64,000 nucleotides of DNA from Paenibacillus silvae (GTDB taxonomy: Bacteria; Bacillota; Bacilli; Paenibacillales; Paenibacillaceae), in contig NZ_BMFU01000002.1 of assembly GCF_014639235.1 (NCBI RefSeq), forward strand, positions 1,010,361 to 1,074,360, in the 5' to 3' direction. The notes under the pieces were generated by a model. It saw only the letters and a list, made by a program, of their open reading frames with translations, ran no database searches and was not told the DNA's origin. Positions 34,459 through 42,454 of the stretch are shown here, piece after piece (position 1 is the stretch's first letter; the number at the start of each line of letters is the position of its first letter). The position numbers and the translations under genes are program-made.

Positions 34459-35361
34459 TTACATAATGCTCTCGTCTGTTAATTTTTTCGATGCATAGTT
34501 CGCACCAAGGATGAAGATCAGTCCAACAACAGCCTGGAATAACCCAACTGCGGTTGCCAGCGTCACTTGACCGGATTGCAAACCCATACGGTATACAAAG
34601 GTACTGAGAACATCCGAATATTCACGTACGGCTACGTTGCCGATAATGAACGGACGGTCGAAGCTAATGGAGATCATATTGCCGACATTGATGATCAGCA
34701 GAGTAACAATCGTTGTTTTGATGCCTGGCAGAGAGATGTGCCAGATTCTGCGCAAGCGGCTTGCTCCATCCACCTCGGCAGCTTCATACAGCTCGCGGTT
34801 GATACCCGTTAGAGACGCCAGATAGAGAATGGTGCCCCAGCCTGCACTTTGCCACACACCTACAGCAAGATATGTGAAGAGCCAATAGTTTTTATCCGTG
34901 AGGAATGGAAGCGGATCAAGCCCGATGCTCATTAACATGTTGTTAATGAAGCCAGACTGTGTGCCGAACACCTGTAATACGATCCCGCCAATGATGACCC
35001 ATGAGATAAAATGCGGAATGTACAGCAGCGTCTGTGCCATCTTTTTAAACCAGGCCACTCGTAATTCAAAAAGCAGGATTGCCAGAATCAGTGGTGCCGG
35101 AAACGATACAAGCAAATCCAGGAAATTCAGAACGATGGTATTGCGCAGTGCCGTGTAGAACCCTTGATTTTCGAACACTTCTTTGAAGGCATCGAACCCG
35201 ATCCACTTGCTGCCGGAGATACCCTGGAAGAAGTTAAAATCCTTAAACGCAATCTGTACACCATACATCGGACCATACTTGAAAATGATAAAATAGATCA
35301 TTGGCAGCACGAGCAAAGCATACATTTGCCAGTTTCTGCGGAAATAGGTGCTCGTCTTCAT
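34459..35361 (-). CDS. Carbohydrate ABC transporter permease, LplB type
   Basis: This 300-residue permease begins MKTSTYFRRNWQMYALLVLPMIYFIIFKYGPMYGVQIAFKDF, the standard LplB opening. It carries the EAA loop (NRELYEAAEVDGASRLRRIWHISLPGIKTTIVTLL). Six membrane segments are visible. ATG 35361 was preferred because GGGGGG lies 7 bases upstream; the ORF extends to 35409 without a site. It lies between the binding protein and the second permease in an operon-like run. Confidence 0.92.
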   Translation of the reverse strand: MKTSTYFRRNWQMYALLVLPMIYFIIFKYGPMYGVQIAFKDFNFFQGISGSKWIGFDAFKEVFENQGFYTALRNTIVLNFLDLLVSFPAPLILAILLFELRVAWFKKMAQTLLYIPHFISWVIIGGIVLQVFGTQSGFINNMLMSIGLDPLPFLTDKNYWLFTYLAVGVWQSAGWGTILYLASLTGINRELYEAAEVDGASRLRRIWHISLPGIKTTIVTLLIINVGNMISISFDRPFIIGNVAVREYSDVLSTFVYRMGLQSGQVTLATAVGLFQAVVGLIFILGANYASKKLTDESIM

Positions 35362-35468
35362 AAATGTTCCCCCCAAGTCATGCAGGATGTACCATGGAGG
35401 ACGATCCAACCATCGCCCCCATGAAATCCTGTTCTATGCTGTACCCATGCAGCGGCTTTCAGTTCGGC

Positions 35469-37073
35469 TTACTTCATTGCTTTGTAAGCTTCTGTACGCT
35501 CATCGAGGATGGCTTGACCTCCGCTGGCCATATAATCCTTCATCATGCTGTCATAGACTGCTTCAAAATCAGACGGCTTGGAGATCGTTGTTTTCACAAT
35601 GAACTCCATGAATTTGTCCTGCAAACCATTGCCATAACGTGCCTCAGCTTCAATAGGTTTGGAGAAACGCACAGGCTGAATTGTATCTGTATTTGAGATC
35701 GCAACCGATTTACGCATATCGTCACGATATTTCGATTCAACCTGAACGACATATGCCTCTTCATTTTTCTTGTCATCACCAACGTATTTACCGTTCACGA
35801 TAATAGCGATGTCACCAGAGTTGTAGATCCGTCCGGCAATTTCAGGAGAAGCATCCTCTTTGATCTGAGGCACACCGTCCACCAATTCATAGTTTTCGTC
35901 TTTTACGCCGAATTGCAGGTCAAACAGATTGTTTCCAGATGCCATCCAGTCCAGATATTTCATCGCTGCTTCCGCGTTTTTGCTGGTCTTCGGAATCATG
36001 ACATACATGGCATTTGGAGCATAAGCCGGTTTGGCGAATTTGCCTTCGGAGTTTTTGAACGCATCCATCGGTGTCATGACAGCGCCCGGCTTGTTCGTTT
36101 GCAAGTTTTTATACGTACCGGAAATATAAATCTCACCTGCATCTTCCGTATAGAAACCGACTTTGCCGTTAGATACATCTTCCCACAGCTTTTTCTTGTC
36201 TTTATCCAGTCCAAAGTCCTTACTCATTAATCCCTCGTTATACAACGTGTTCATGTATTTCAGAGCATCCTTGAACCCAGGCAAGAGTGTCGGATAGTCA
36301 TTGGAACCAAGCTGCTGTGTCAGTGTGTATTTTTGTTCTTCCGTCAGCGGCTGAATGAAGGACCAGATCAACGGCTCATATTGTGCAGGAGCAATGGACA
36401 TGCCCATTGGAATGAGCGCCGACCCCACCTTGCCAGGGTCTTTTTCTTTGAAGGCTTTCAAAGTCGTGTGCAACTCTTCAGCTGTTTGTGGTACCGGCAA
36501 GCCAAGAGCATCAAGCCAGTCCTGCCGTACATATGAAGCATATTTCCCCAGCACCAGACGTTTTCCCGGAATGGCGAGCTGCTGTCCGTCATACTGACCG
36601 TATGCCAGCGTTTGATCACCCAGCAGCTTTTTCAGGTTAGTGCCGTCTTTATTAATGAGGTCAGTCAGTTCGGTCAGACCTCCTTGTTCAGCGTAGCGGT
36701 TGAATGTACCGGAATCGTAGGTAAAGACGATATCAGGCACCTCTGAGCCACTTGCCATCAGTACATTAAGCTTCTGCACTTCTTCCGAGCGTGGCACCGG
36801 TACAAATTGAACATCAATGTTGTTGGGATCACCAAACTTCTTCTGAATGAAGCGAGTCAGATAGCTGTCCGAGATGGTATAGCCTGCCGGTGTATTACCC
36901 CGGTCAAAAATTTCTACTTTCAAAGTTGTTCTGTTCCCCGAACCCGCTCCACCGGATGATGAAGCTGCTGAATCACTCCCGGATGAACACGCGGATAATA
37001 ATAGAGTGAACGCTGTTACCACTGCGAGAACCGAACTTGCCTTGCCTGTCTTGCGTCTTTGAAATAATCTCAT
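35469..37073 (-). CDS. Extracellular sugar-binding lipoprotein of ABC transporter
   Basis: This 534-residue lipoprotein has a basic signal sequence and lipobox (LLLSAC, followed by a Ser/Gly linker). A family 1/LplA-like solute-binding fold follows (TLKVEIFDRGNTPAGY, YLTRFIQKKFG, NVLMASGSEVPDIVFTYDSGTFNRYAEQGGLTELTDLI, WLDALGLPVPQTAEELHTTLKAFKEKDP). It should capture an oligosaccharide at the cell surface for the two permeases downstream. ATG 37073 follows GGGGAAAGG. Three TAAACYRTTTTC repeats 124-211 bp upstream are candidate sites for the membrane AraC-type regulator encoded at 37700. Confidence 0.92.
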   Translation of the reverse strand: MRLFQRRKTGKASSVLAVVTAFTLLLSACSSGSDSAASSSGGAGSGNRTTLKVEIFDRGNTPAGYTISDSYLTRFIQKKFGDPNNIDVQFVPVPRSEEVQKLNVLMASGSEVPDIVFTYDSGTFNRYAEQGGLTELTDLINKDGTNLKKLLGDQTLAYGQYDGQQLAIPGKRLVLGKYASYVRQDWLDALGLPVPQTAEELHTTLKAFKEKDPGKVGSALIPMGMSIAPAQYEPLIWSFIQPLTEEQKYTLTQQLGSNDYPTLLPGFKDALKYMNTLYNEGLMSKDFGLDKDKKKLWEDVSNGKVGFYTEDAGEIYISGTYKNLQTNKPGAVMTPMDAFKNSEGKFAKPAYAPNAMYVMIPKTSKNAEAAMKYLDWMASGNNLFDLQFGVKDENYELVDGVPQIKEDASPEIAGRIYNSGDIAIIVNGKYVGDDKKNEEAYVVQVESKYRDDMRKSVAISNTDTIQPVRFSKPIEAEARYGNGLQDKFMEFIVKTTISKPSDFEAVYDSMMKDYMASGGQAILDERTEAYKAMK

Positions 37074-37196
37074 TTGACCTTTCCCCTTTCGTACACCTTC
37101 TGAATGATTCACATGATCGCCACTCCGTTATGGTTGCCCATGTTGCCGCACCTGTGAATGTCACTAATTATTACATTGTTTTCTGAAAACCGACAA

Positions 37197-37284
37197 TAAA
37201 CTATTTTCAAAACAAATAAAATGCTGTTTTTATGTCAAAAAAACGAACTTATAAACCATTTTCCCGTTGGTAAACTGTTTTCAA
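37197..37284 (-). promoter_or_regulatory. Three direct repeats upstream of the sugar ABC operon
   Basis: TAAACTATTTTCAA (37197-37210), TAAACCATTTTCCC (37252-37265) and TAAACTGTTTTCAA (37271-37284) share TAAACYRTTTTC. The spacings are 55 and 19 bp. Direct repeats of this size are typical for AraC/XylS proteins, and the adjacent gene encodes one. Confidence 0.5.
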
Positions 37285-37414
37285 CCGACTCATGTCATAT
37301 AAACTAACATATATTTTGGTTGTTTTCACTGTTTTTCAATGGTAATCCGTCCTCAGATCGACAAACAACGACAGTGCTAATCCATTTTCCCGATGATCCT
37401 CTCCCCATAAAAAT

Positions 37415-37440
37415 AAAAAAAGACCACGCTATTGGTGGTC
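37415..37440 (-). terminator. Terminator after the small interrupted ORF
   Basis: On the minus strand GACCAC and GTGGTC enclose a short loop and are followed by seven T plus a T-rich tail. It lies 45 bases after the stop of the small ORF at 37485-37601, which marks the end of a transcript. Confidence 0.75.
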
Positions 37441-37484
37441 GATTCCGTTTGTAATGATCATTATTACGGATTGGTCACAGCAGT

Positions 37485-37601
37485 TTAGTCCCTCGGTAAA
37501 ATATTAAAGCGCACTTCGCCAAATAGCAGATCTGACAAGGCTCCAACGAACCCCAGATTTGTTGCCCAACGATATTCCTAAATACATTTCGCTCTCTTCA
37601 T
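37485..37601 (-). pseudogene. Small ORF interrupted by an in-frame amber codon
   Basis: ATG 37601 has AGGAGG 8 bases upstream, an excellent ribosome-binding site. The frame reads MKRAKCI, then TAG at codon 8, then 30 more sense codons (EYRWATNLGFVG, ALSDLLFGEVRFNILPRD) to TAA at 37485. A terminator follows. The continuation of one frame after the stop, with protein-like composition, suggests either a recently inactivated small gene (TAG one change from TGG or CAG) or a 7-residue leader. I do not recognise the product. It lies between the AraC-type gene and its sugar operon. Confidence 0.45.
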
Positions 37602-37651
37602 GACAAAAAACCTCCTATGTTAAGCATCAGGAATACACCTAATGCTTTCAT
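37598..37651 (-). CDS. Possible 17-residue leader peptide overlapping the small ORF
   Basis: The frame from ATG 37651 encodes MKALGVFLMLNIGGFLS and ends TGA, which overlaps the next ATG (ATGA). It has no strong ribosome-binding site of its own, and it runs through the hairpin and the AGGAGG that serves the next ORF. Overlapping stop/start suggests translational coupling, but chance is possible at this length. Confidence 0.25.
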   Translation of the reverse strand: MKALGVFLMLNIGGFLS

Positions 37652-37656
37652 AGGAG
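37605..37656 (-). terminator. Terminator of the AraC-type gene, containing a ribosome-binding site
   Basis: On the minus strand CTCCTATG pairs with CATAGGAG and AGCAT with ATGCT, then GTTTTTTG follows. It lies 44 bases after the AraC-type stop. The right arm also holds most of the AGGAGG of the next small ORF, so the structure could act both as terminator and as a translational switch. Confidence 0.6.
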
Positions 37657-37699
37657 ACTTCAGTTCCAGTTTCAACTCACAAATGTTCATGCTCAACGT

Positions 37700-39943
37700 T
37701 TATTTCTCTTCCGGTCTGCCAAATTGCTTCCGATAATCTCCCGGTGTCACATTCATGACACGTTTAAACACTCTGCCAAAAGAGATTGCATTCGCATACC
37801 CGACCTGCTGGGCAATATCCTGAATTGCTGTATCGGATGTGGCCAGCATTCGGCAGGCCTTTTCTACTCTCAGCTTCACCAGAAAGTCAACAAACTTCAT
37901 ATCAAACTCTTCCTTGAACAGATAACTTGCGTATTTTCCCGATATCTGGAATCGATCACTCAGATGTTTCAGCGAAAGATCCGGATCATCGAAGTGTTCT
38001 TCGATATATACGCGAAGTTCATTGATCATCGCACGATGACTCTTGGTTTCGTTCACCGCTACGTAATTGCGATAAACCTCCTTCAGCCACTCCAGCAAAA
38101 TCTCACGGATGCGCTCGAGTGTGTCAGCTTCCTGAATTTGTGCACGAAGCCTTGCCAGAGTGTATTCATCGAACTGATGCTGCAATCGTTCAGAGAGCTC
38201 GCCAAATTCACGTGCTAACATCTGAATAAGCGACTGAACAAGCATACGAATATCCTTGTCATTCATCTGATCCTCGCTGAACGCAATAAACATCTGATCC
38301 AGCTGCGTTCGCCATTCATCTCCGGTCAATCTGAATTCACGAACGATGTCTGCAAGCATCTGAAGATATTTGTAGGAATGCAGCTCGGTCTGATCAGGCA
38401 ATTGCTCACTAAGTACAATCGCATCCTGACCCAGTGTCAGCCGGTGCTGCAATCCCGCATCAGCACTCGCATAAGATCGGGTAATATCTTCCCATCCACT
38501 GACCGTTTGTCCAATGCCAAACGTAAACCGAATGCGGAAATGCTCAGCGATCCACATATGCATCTGTTTGGCCAAATCGATCAGCAGTTCGCGGCTGAGT
38601 CCTTCCTTTTCATCCGAAGCCACCACAATGATGAGACGTCGATGACCAAACCATTCTGCCCATGCTCCAAGTCCGTTCTCCCTCTGCACCAGCTCCTTGA
38701 ATACATTCATCAACGCCATTTTCAAAATATTCTGATTGCCAGGCAGGTCTGTCCCATTCATCTCCGCCACCAGCACCGCTGCGCTTTTCGGCTCCAGAAA
38801 CCGCTCCTCCAGCGGAAGCAAATGACGAAGGCGCTGACGGAATGAATCCATTCGCTCCCCTTCCATCAGATCCACCAGCAGCTGCCTGCGATGAATGAGC
38901 AGATTCTCATGATGCTGCTTCTCATAGTCCACCGTTTGAGCAATGAGATGTTCAAGTGCCCGGTCAATCAAGGCCAGCTCATCTTTGACAGACGGTGCCG
39001 CCTCCTCCTCTTGTACGCGAGGCTGTAGCTCCTGAATGCGATTCATCATGAGCTGAATTGGCCGCACATTTCGTCGTGTAATATAGATCAGACCCGCGAC
39101 GGCCCCAGCAATCGTCAGAATACCAATACCAATCCATACATACGAAACAAGCGACACCCATGAATATAAATGTCCCGTCTGAATGCCGCTTTCGAAGGTA
39201 AGTCCCAGCTTCTCGGACTGTACACGATTCAGCATATTTCCATCGCCTGAGGCAATCTGATGAGCCGAATAGACAAGCTGGTTATGACTGTCCTTCACCT
39301 GTAAAAAGGAAAGATTGGCATCCGTCATATTGTCGATCTGTCTCTCCAACGCATACACCCGGATGGAGATGACAAGCAGGCCCTCCCCGCCCCAAGGGAG
39401 GGGCAGCCATTTGTTCATGCTGATGACCTGTGAAGGCACATCAAAGGAACGCTCTTTATAGGATCTGGGCTGATTCCAGCCCAGATTTTGTCTGTTTTTC
39501 AAAGCCTGCTCAATATAAGCCCGGTCTTCAAATTCATCCAGATTCACCATACCTCTGGGCGTTAGAATACGGGAGTCTGCGAGCCGATACAGATAAATGG
39601 ACTGCACCGTGCCCTGCTGATCCAGCATTCGTCCCAAACCACTCGCTGCATCATAGAGAAACGCACTGGATAGCTGTCCTTCCTGGGCTTCCAGAAATCG
39701 ACTGTACATTTTGTTGGTGCCGATATCATCGAGCAGTCTCATCTCAATATCACCCAATGAACGCTCCAGTGTACTTACAATATAACGTGTGGAGATCATA
39801 TCCGCTTTCTTGGTTTCATTCCGTGACAGTTCGTTCACAATCAGGAAGGAGAGAAAAATGAGAATGGAGATCGTAAGCAGAAAGAGGGGAAAATACGAAT
39901 AAATCAACTTGGTGTGCCAGCTCCGCTTCAGATTCACCTTCAT
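37700..39943 (-). CDS. Membrane-bound AraC-family regulator with extracellular sensor
   Basis: This 747-residue one-component regulator has a first membrane helix at about 14-37. An extracellular dCache-like domain of about 230 residues follows (YIVSTLERSLGDIEMRLLDD, SLFLQVKDSHNQLVYS region), then a second helix near 268-290 and a cytoplasmic linker. The middle region is divergent (LLVDLMEGERMDSFRQRLRHL). A C-terminal AraC pair of helix-turn-helices (LKHLSDRFQISGKYASYLFKEEFDMKFVDFLVKLRVEKACRML, AIQDIAQQVGYANAISFGRVFKRVMNVTPGDYRK) ends the protein. It has no kinase or receiver domain. It is the likely activator of the sugar ABC operon downstream, sensing sugar or cell-wall polymer outside the membrane. 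Confidence 0.9.
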   Translation of the reverse strand: MKVNLKRSWHTKLIYSYFPLFLLTISILIFLSFLIVNELSRNETKKADMISTRYIVSTLERSLGDIEMRLLDDIGTNKMYSRFLEAQEGQLSSAFLYDAASGLGRMLDQQGTVQSIYLYRLADSRILTPRGMVNLDEFEDRAYIEQALKNRQNLGWNQPRSYKERSFDVPSQVISMNKWLPLPWGGEGLLVISIRVYALERQIDNMTDANLSFLQVKDSHNQLVYSAHQIASGDGNMLNRVQSEKLGLTFESGIQTGHLYSWVSLVSYVWIGIGILTIAGAVAGLIYITRRNVRPIQLMMNRIQELQPRVQEEEAAPSVKDELALIDRALEHLIAQTVDYEKQHHENLLIHRRQLLVDLMEGERMDSFRQRLRHLLPLEERFLEPKSAAVLVAEMNGTDLPGNQNILKMALMNVFKELVQRENGLGAWAEWFGHRRLIIVVASDEKEGLSRELLIDLAKQMHMWIAEHFRIRFTFGIGQTVSGWEDITRSYASADAGLQHRLTLGQDAIVLSEQLPDQTELHSYKYLQMLADIVREFRLTGDEWRTQLDQMFIAFSEDQMNDKDIRMLVQSLIQMLAREFGELSERLQHQFDEYTLARLRAQIQEADTLERIREILLEWLKEVYRNYVAVNETKSHRAMINELRVYIEEHFDDPDLSLKHLSDRFQISGKYASYLFKEEFDMKFVDFLVKLRVEKACRMLATSDTAIQDIAQQVGYANAISFGRVFKRVMNVTPGDYRKQFGRPEEK

Positions 39944-40038
39944 AGGCCTCAGCTCCTTCCTATCAAATTTACATATTTTGACCTAAAGATTTTTTTTACA
40001 AATTCCACTCCGATGACAGATTAACTCCTTCAATAAGG

Positions 40039-41265
40039 CTATTCCAATGAGTAAGCCCTTCTCTGCTCCCTGGCTTGTCTGCTGACGATATATAAAATAA
40101 CCGCGCCCAATGCGGCGCTGATTGTACAGGACAAATACATCACGGAGGGGCCGCCCGTATCCAGCAGGTACCCGTTCAGCAAGTTGCCCACAATGCCGCC
40201 AAGTCCGGCAAACACCATGTTAAACAAGCTCTGGCCTGTCGCCTGCATCTCACGCCCAGTAACGGAAGCTACGTATTCCACGGCAGCAATATAGAAAAAT
40301 CCAAAGGATAATCCATGTAACACCTGAACACCGAGCATTACTTCCGGGGTAGGCCACAGCCACTGAATTCCCCAGCGCAGCATGTACGCCCCTGCCGCAA
40401 GCAGCATGGTACGCTCGTGCCCCCACTTGCGAAGCACATAAGCAGCTGCCAGCATGGATGGAACGTTTGTGATCGATGCAAGCAAAAGCGCTGTACCTGT
40501 CAGAGCGACAGAGCCGCCAGCCATCTGAAACGAAATAACGAAAAAGGAGTTAAACGCCGTCAGCGTTTGATTCACCAGAAAACAACCGGTGAGAAAGAGA
40601 AGGAACGTACGATTTCGAAGCAATCTTGCCAAACCTACGGAGAAGGTTACCGAGGACGAGGAGATGCTCGTCTGCTTGGGGAGTGTGCCCGCCAGTATTG
40701 CGCTCAACATGTTAAAGAAGAGGAAAGGCAGCCATAACATATGAATGGAAAACTGGGAAAGATACATCCCTGCAGCGAATCCGCCAAGTCCTGTTCCCAG
40801 GCTTCCGAAGAGCCGAATCATGCCATAAGAGGTGTTCGCCGCTCTTGCTGCTGTTACCGCATAGGAATCAGCTACAGGTATCTGTGTCACTTGAAATATA
40901 GTGCATAAAGTATAAATCAAAATTAATATAATGTACACCTGAATATTATAAAAGTACGCCAGCAGCGCCGGAACCATCAGGCTAATCACAAGCACCAGGC
41001 GTGTTTTCCTGAATTTATCCACCAGAATCCCCCATACCGGCTGGAGAATGATGGATATTAATGTACCGAAAGCCATTATAAATCCAGTGTCTTTACTTGA
41101 GAAACCCTGTGCAACCAATATGGGATTAATGTAAGGGTTAAAAATACCTCCGGCAAGTCCCATAAACAGGTATAAGCCCTGCAGTTTAATTAACACACGT
41201 CTTGCTTCTGAAGAAGAATCGGCTGTTCTATTTTTTGTATCAGCCATCATATGTCTATCTCTCAT
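40039..41265 (-). CDS. MFS transporter, LacY/PPP-like sugar permease
   Basis: This 408-residue permease has about twelve membrane segments. It starts LQGLYLFMGLAGGIFNPYINPILVAQGFSSKDTGFIMAFGTLISIILQPVWGILVDKFRKTR, which is the PPP/LacY-like MFS opening with an MFS loop motif. ATG 41265 was chosen over 41277 because GGAG lies 7-8 bases ahead. It follows a ROK kinase gene by 43 bp, suggesting uptake of a sugar that the kinase phosphorylates. Direction and substrate are inferred from context only. Confidence 0.82.
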   Translation of the reverse strand: MRDRHMMADTKNRTADSSSEARRVLIKLQGLYLFMGLAGGIFNPYINPILVAQGFSSKDTGFIMAFGTLISIILQPVWGILVDKFRKTRLVLVISLMVPALLAYFYNIQVYIILILIYTLCTIFQVTQIPVADSYAVTAARAANTSYGMIRLFGSLGTGLGGFAAGMYLSQFSIHMLWLPFLFFNMLSAILAGTLPKQTSISSSSVTFSVGLARLLRNRTFLLFLTGCFLVNQTLTAFNSFFVISFQMAGGSVALTGTALLLASITNVPSMLAAAYVLRKWGHERTMLLAAGAYMLRWGIQWLWPTPEVMLGVQVLHGLSFGFFYIAAVEYVASVTGREMQATGQSLFNMVFAGLGGIVGNLLNGYLLDTGGPSVMYLSCTISAALGAVILYIVSRQAREQRRAYSLE

Positions 41266-41308
41266 CCGGATCTCCATCCTTTTTTACTTTAGTCTCTGTG
41301 TATTGGTT

Positions 41309-42331
41309 CTATCGATCCGTACGTTGAAGGTTACGTCTGATGGATGCCAGCGCTCCGATAGCTCCTGCTTTATTGCCAAGCTCGGCAATAACAATTTGTA
41401 CCGGAAGTACGACATAACGCTTCAATCGGGTCTGAACCTCGTTCAGATAATAGATTGGATTGGATGCGGCAACGCCCCCGCCCAGCACGATGATCGATGG
41501 GTTAAGCAGTGCCGTAATATTAGCGAGCCCTCTGGCCATATAACGCAGTGGCAGATCCAGAATTTCAAGTGCAGCCACATCACCTGATTCCGCGGCTTTG
41601 AATACATGCCTTGCTTCAATCTGTTCTGCTTGCCCTCCGGCAAGGCTCCAGATCAAGGAAAGCTCACTTCCTTTTCCAGCTGTAAAATAGTTCCTTGCCC
41701 GCTCGGTAATGCCCGTGCCTGACGTGACCTGCTCAAACACCCCGAACGCATCTGCATCTGCTGCATATCCAGGGTCAAGCCCTTCATCACCTGCAACAAA
41801 ATGTCCTATCTCACCCGCGGCTCCGTGCTGTCCACTGTATAATTCTCCATTAAGTACCAGAGCAGCGCCGATACCCGTGCCCACGGTGACCATGACACTA
41901 TGGCGATGTCCACGAGCCGCACCCTGATCCACTTCTCCCATCGCTGCCATATTGACATCATTGTCCAGAACGATATTTCCGCTGTAAAACTGGGCAATGA
42001 TCGGCCGGATATCTTCTTCAGGCCACTGGAAGGCAGGCGCATTTCGCAACACCCCCTCATCCTGCAGGATAACACCAGGGAATCCCAGTCCTACACCAGC
42101 CAGCTGTTGCCACTGACACCCTGATTCCTCGCAAAATGATTTTAATTCGGCAAACAGCCAGCGAAAAAAGGATTCGGGCTGCTCAGCGGCTTGTGTCGGT
42201 AATCTGCATTCGTAAACTTGCCCATCCCCATTTCGGGTGCATAATAACATCAATATTTTGGTACCGCCAATGTCAATGCCAGCGACCCAGGAAGCCTTCT
42301 CCCGCATCTCACCTTGAACCGTTTCACTCAT
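41309..42331 (-). CDS. ROK-family sugar kinase
   Basis: This 340-residue cytoplasmic kinase has the ATP phosphate motif AGIDIGGTK (17-25) and sugar-binding GVGLGFPGV. The catalytic-base region is IVLDNDVNMAAMGE, with MVTVGTGIGAALVLNG and the C-terminal ALLNPSIIVLGGGV. After GEIGH the usual cysteine-rich zinc site of glucokinases is missing (HFVAGDEGLDPGYAADADAF), so it is a divergent ROK member whose substrate may not be glucose. AAGGAGG precedes ATG 42331. It lies between a ROK repressor and an MFS permease in an operon-like row. Confidence 0.88.
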   Translation of the reverse strand: MSETVQGEMREKASWVAGIDIGGTKILMLLCTRNGDGQVYECRLPTQAAEQPESFFRWLFAELKSFCEESGCQWQQLAGVGLGFPGVILQDEGVLRNAPAFQWPEEDIRPIIAQFYSGNIVLDNDVNMAAMGEVDQGAARGHRHSVMVTVGTGIGAALVLNGELYSGQHGAAGEIGHFVAGDEGLDPGYAADADAFGVFEQVTSGTGITERARNYFTAGKGSELSLIWSLAGGQAEQIEARHVFKAAESGDVAALEILDLPLRYMARGLANITALLNPSIIVLGGGVAASNPIYYLNEVQTRLKRYVVLPVQIVIAELGNKAGAIGALASIRRNLQRTDR

Positions 42332-42454
42332 AAAATGTCCTCCTTATTTGATGTAACACCATGAAATGCATGTCTTGACCTTTATACGCTCATCTTGAGC
42401 TTCACAAAAGCTGTCTCTGTTTTTGTCTGTTGCAGTATTGTCGATACTGTTAAT

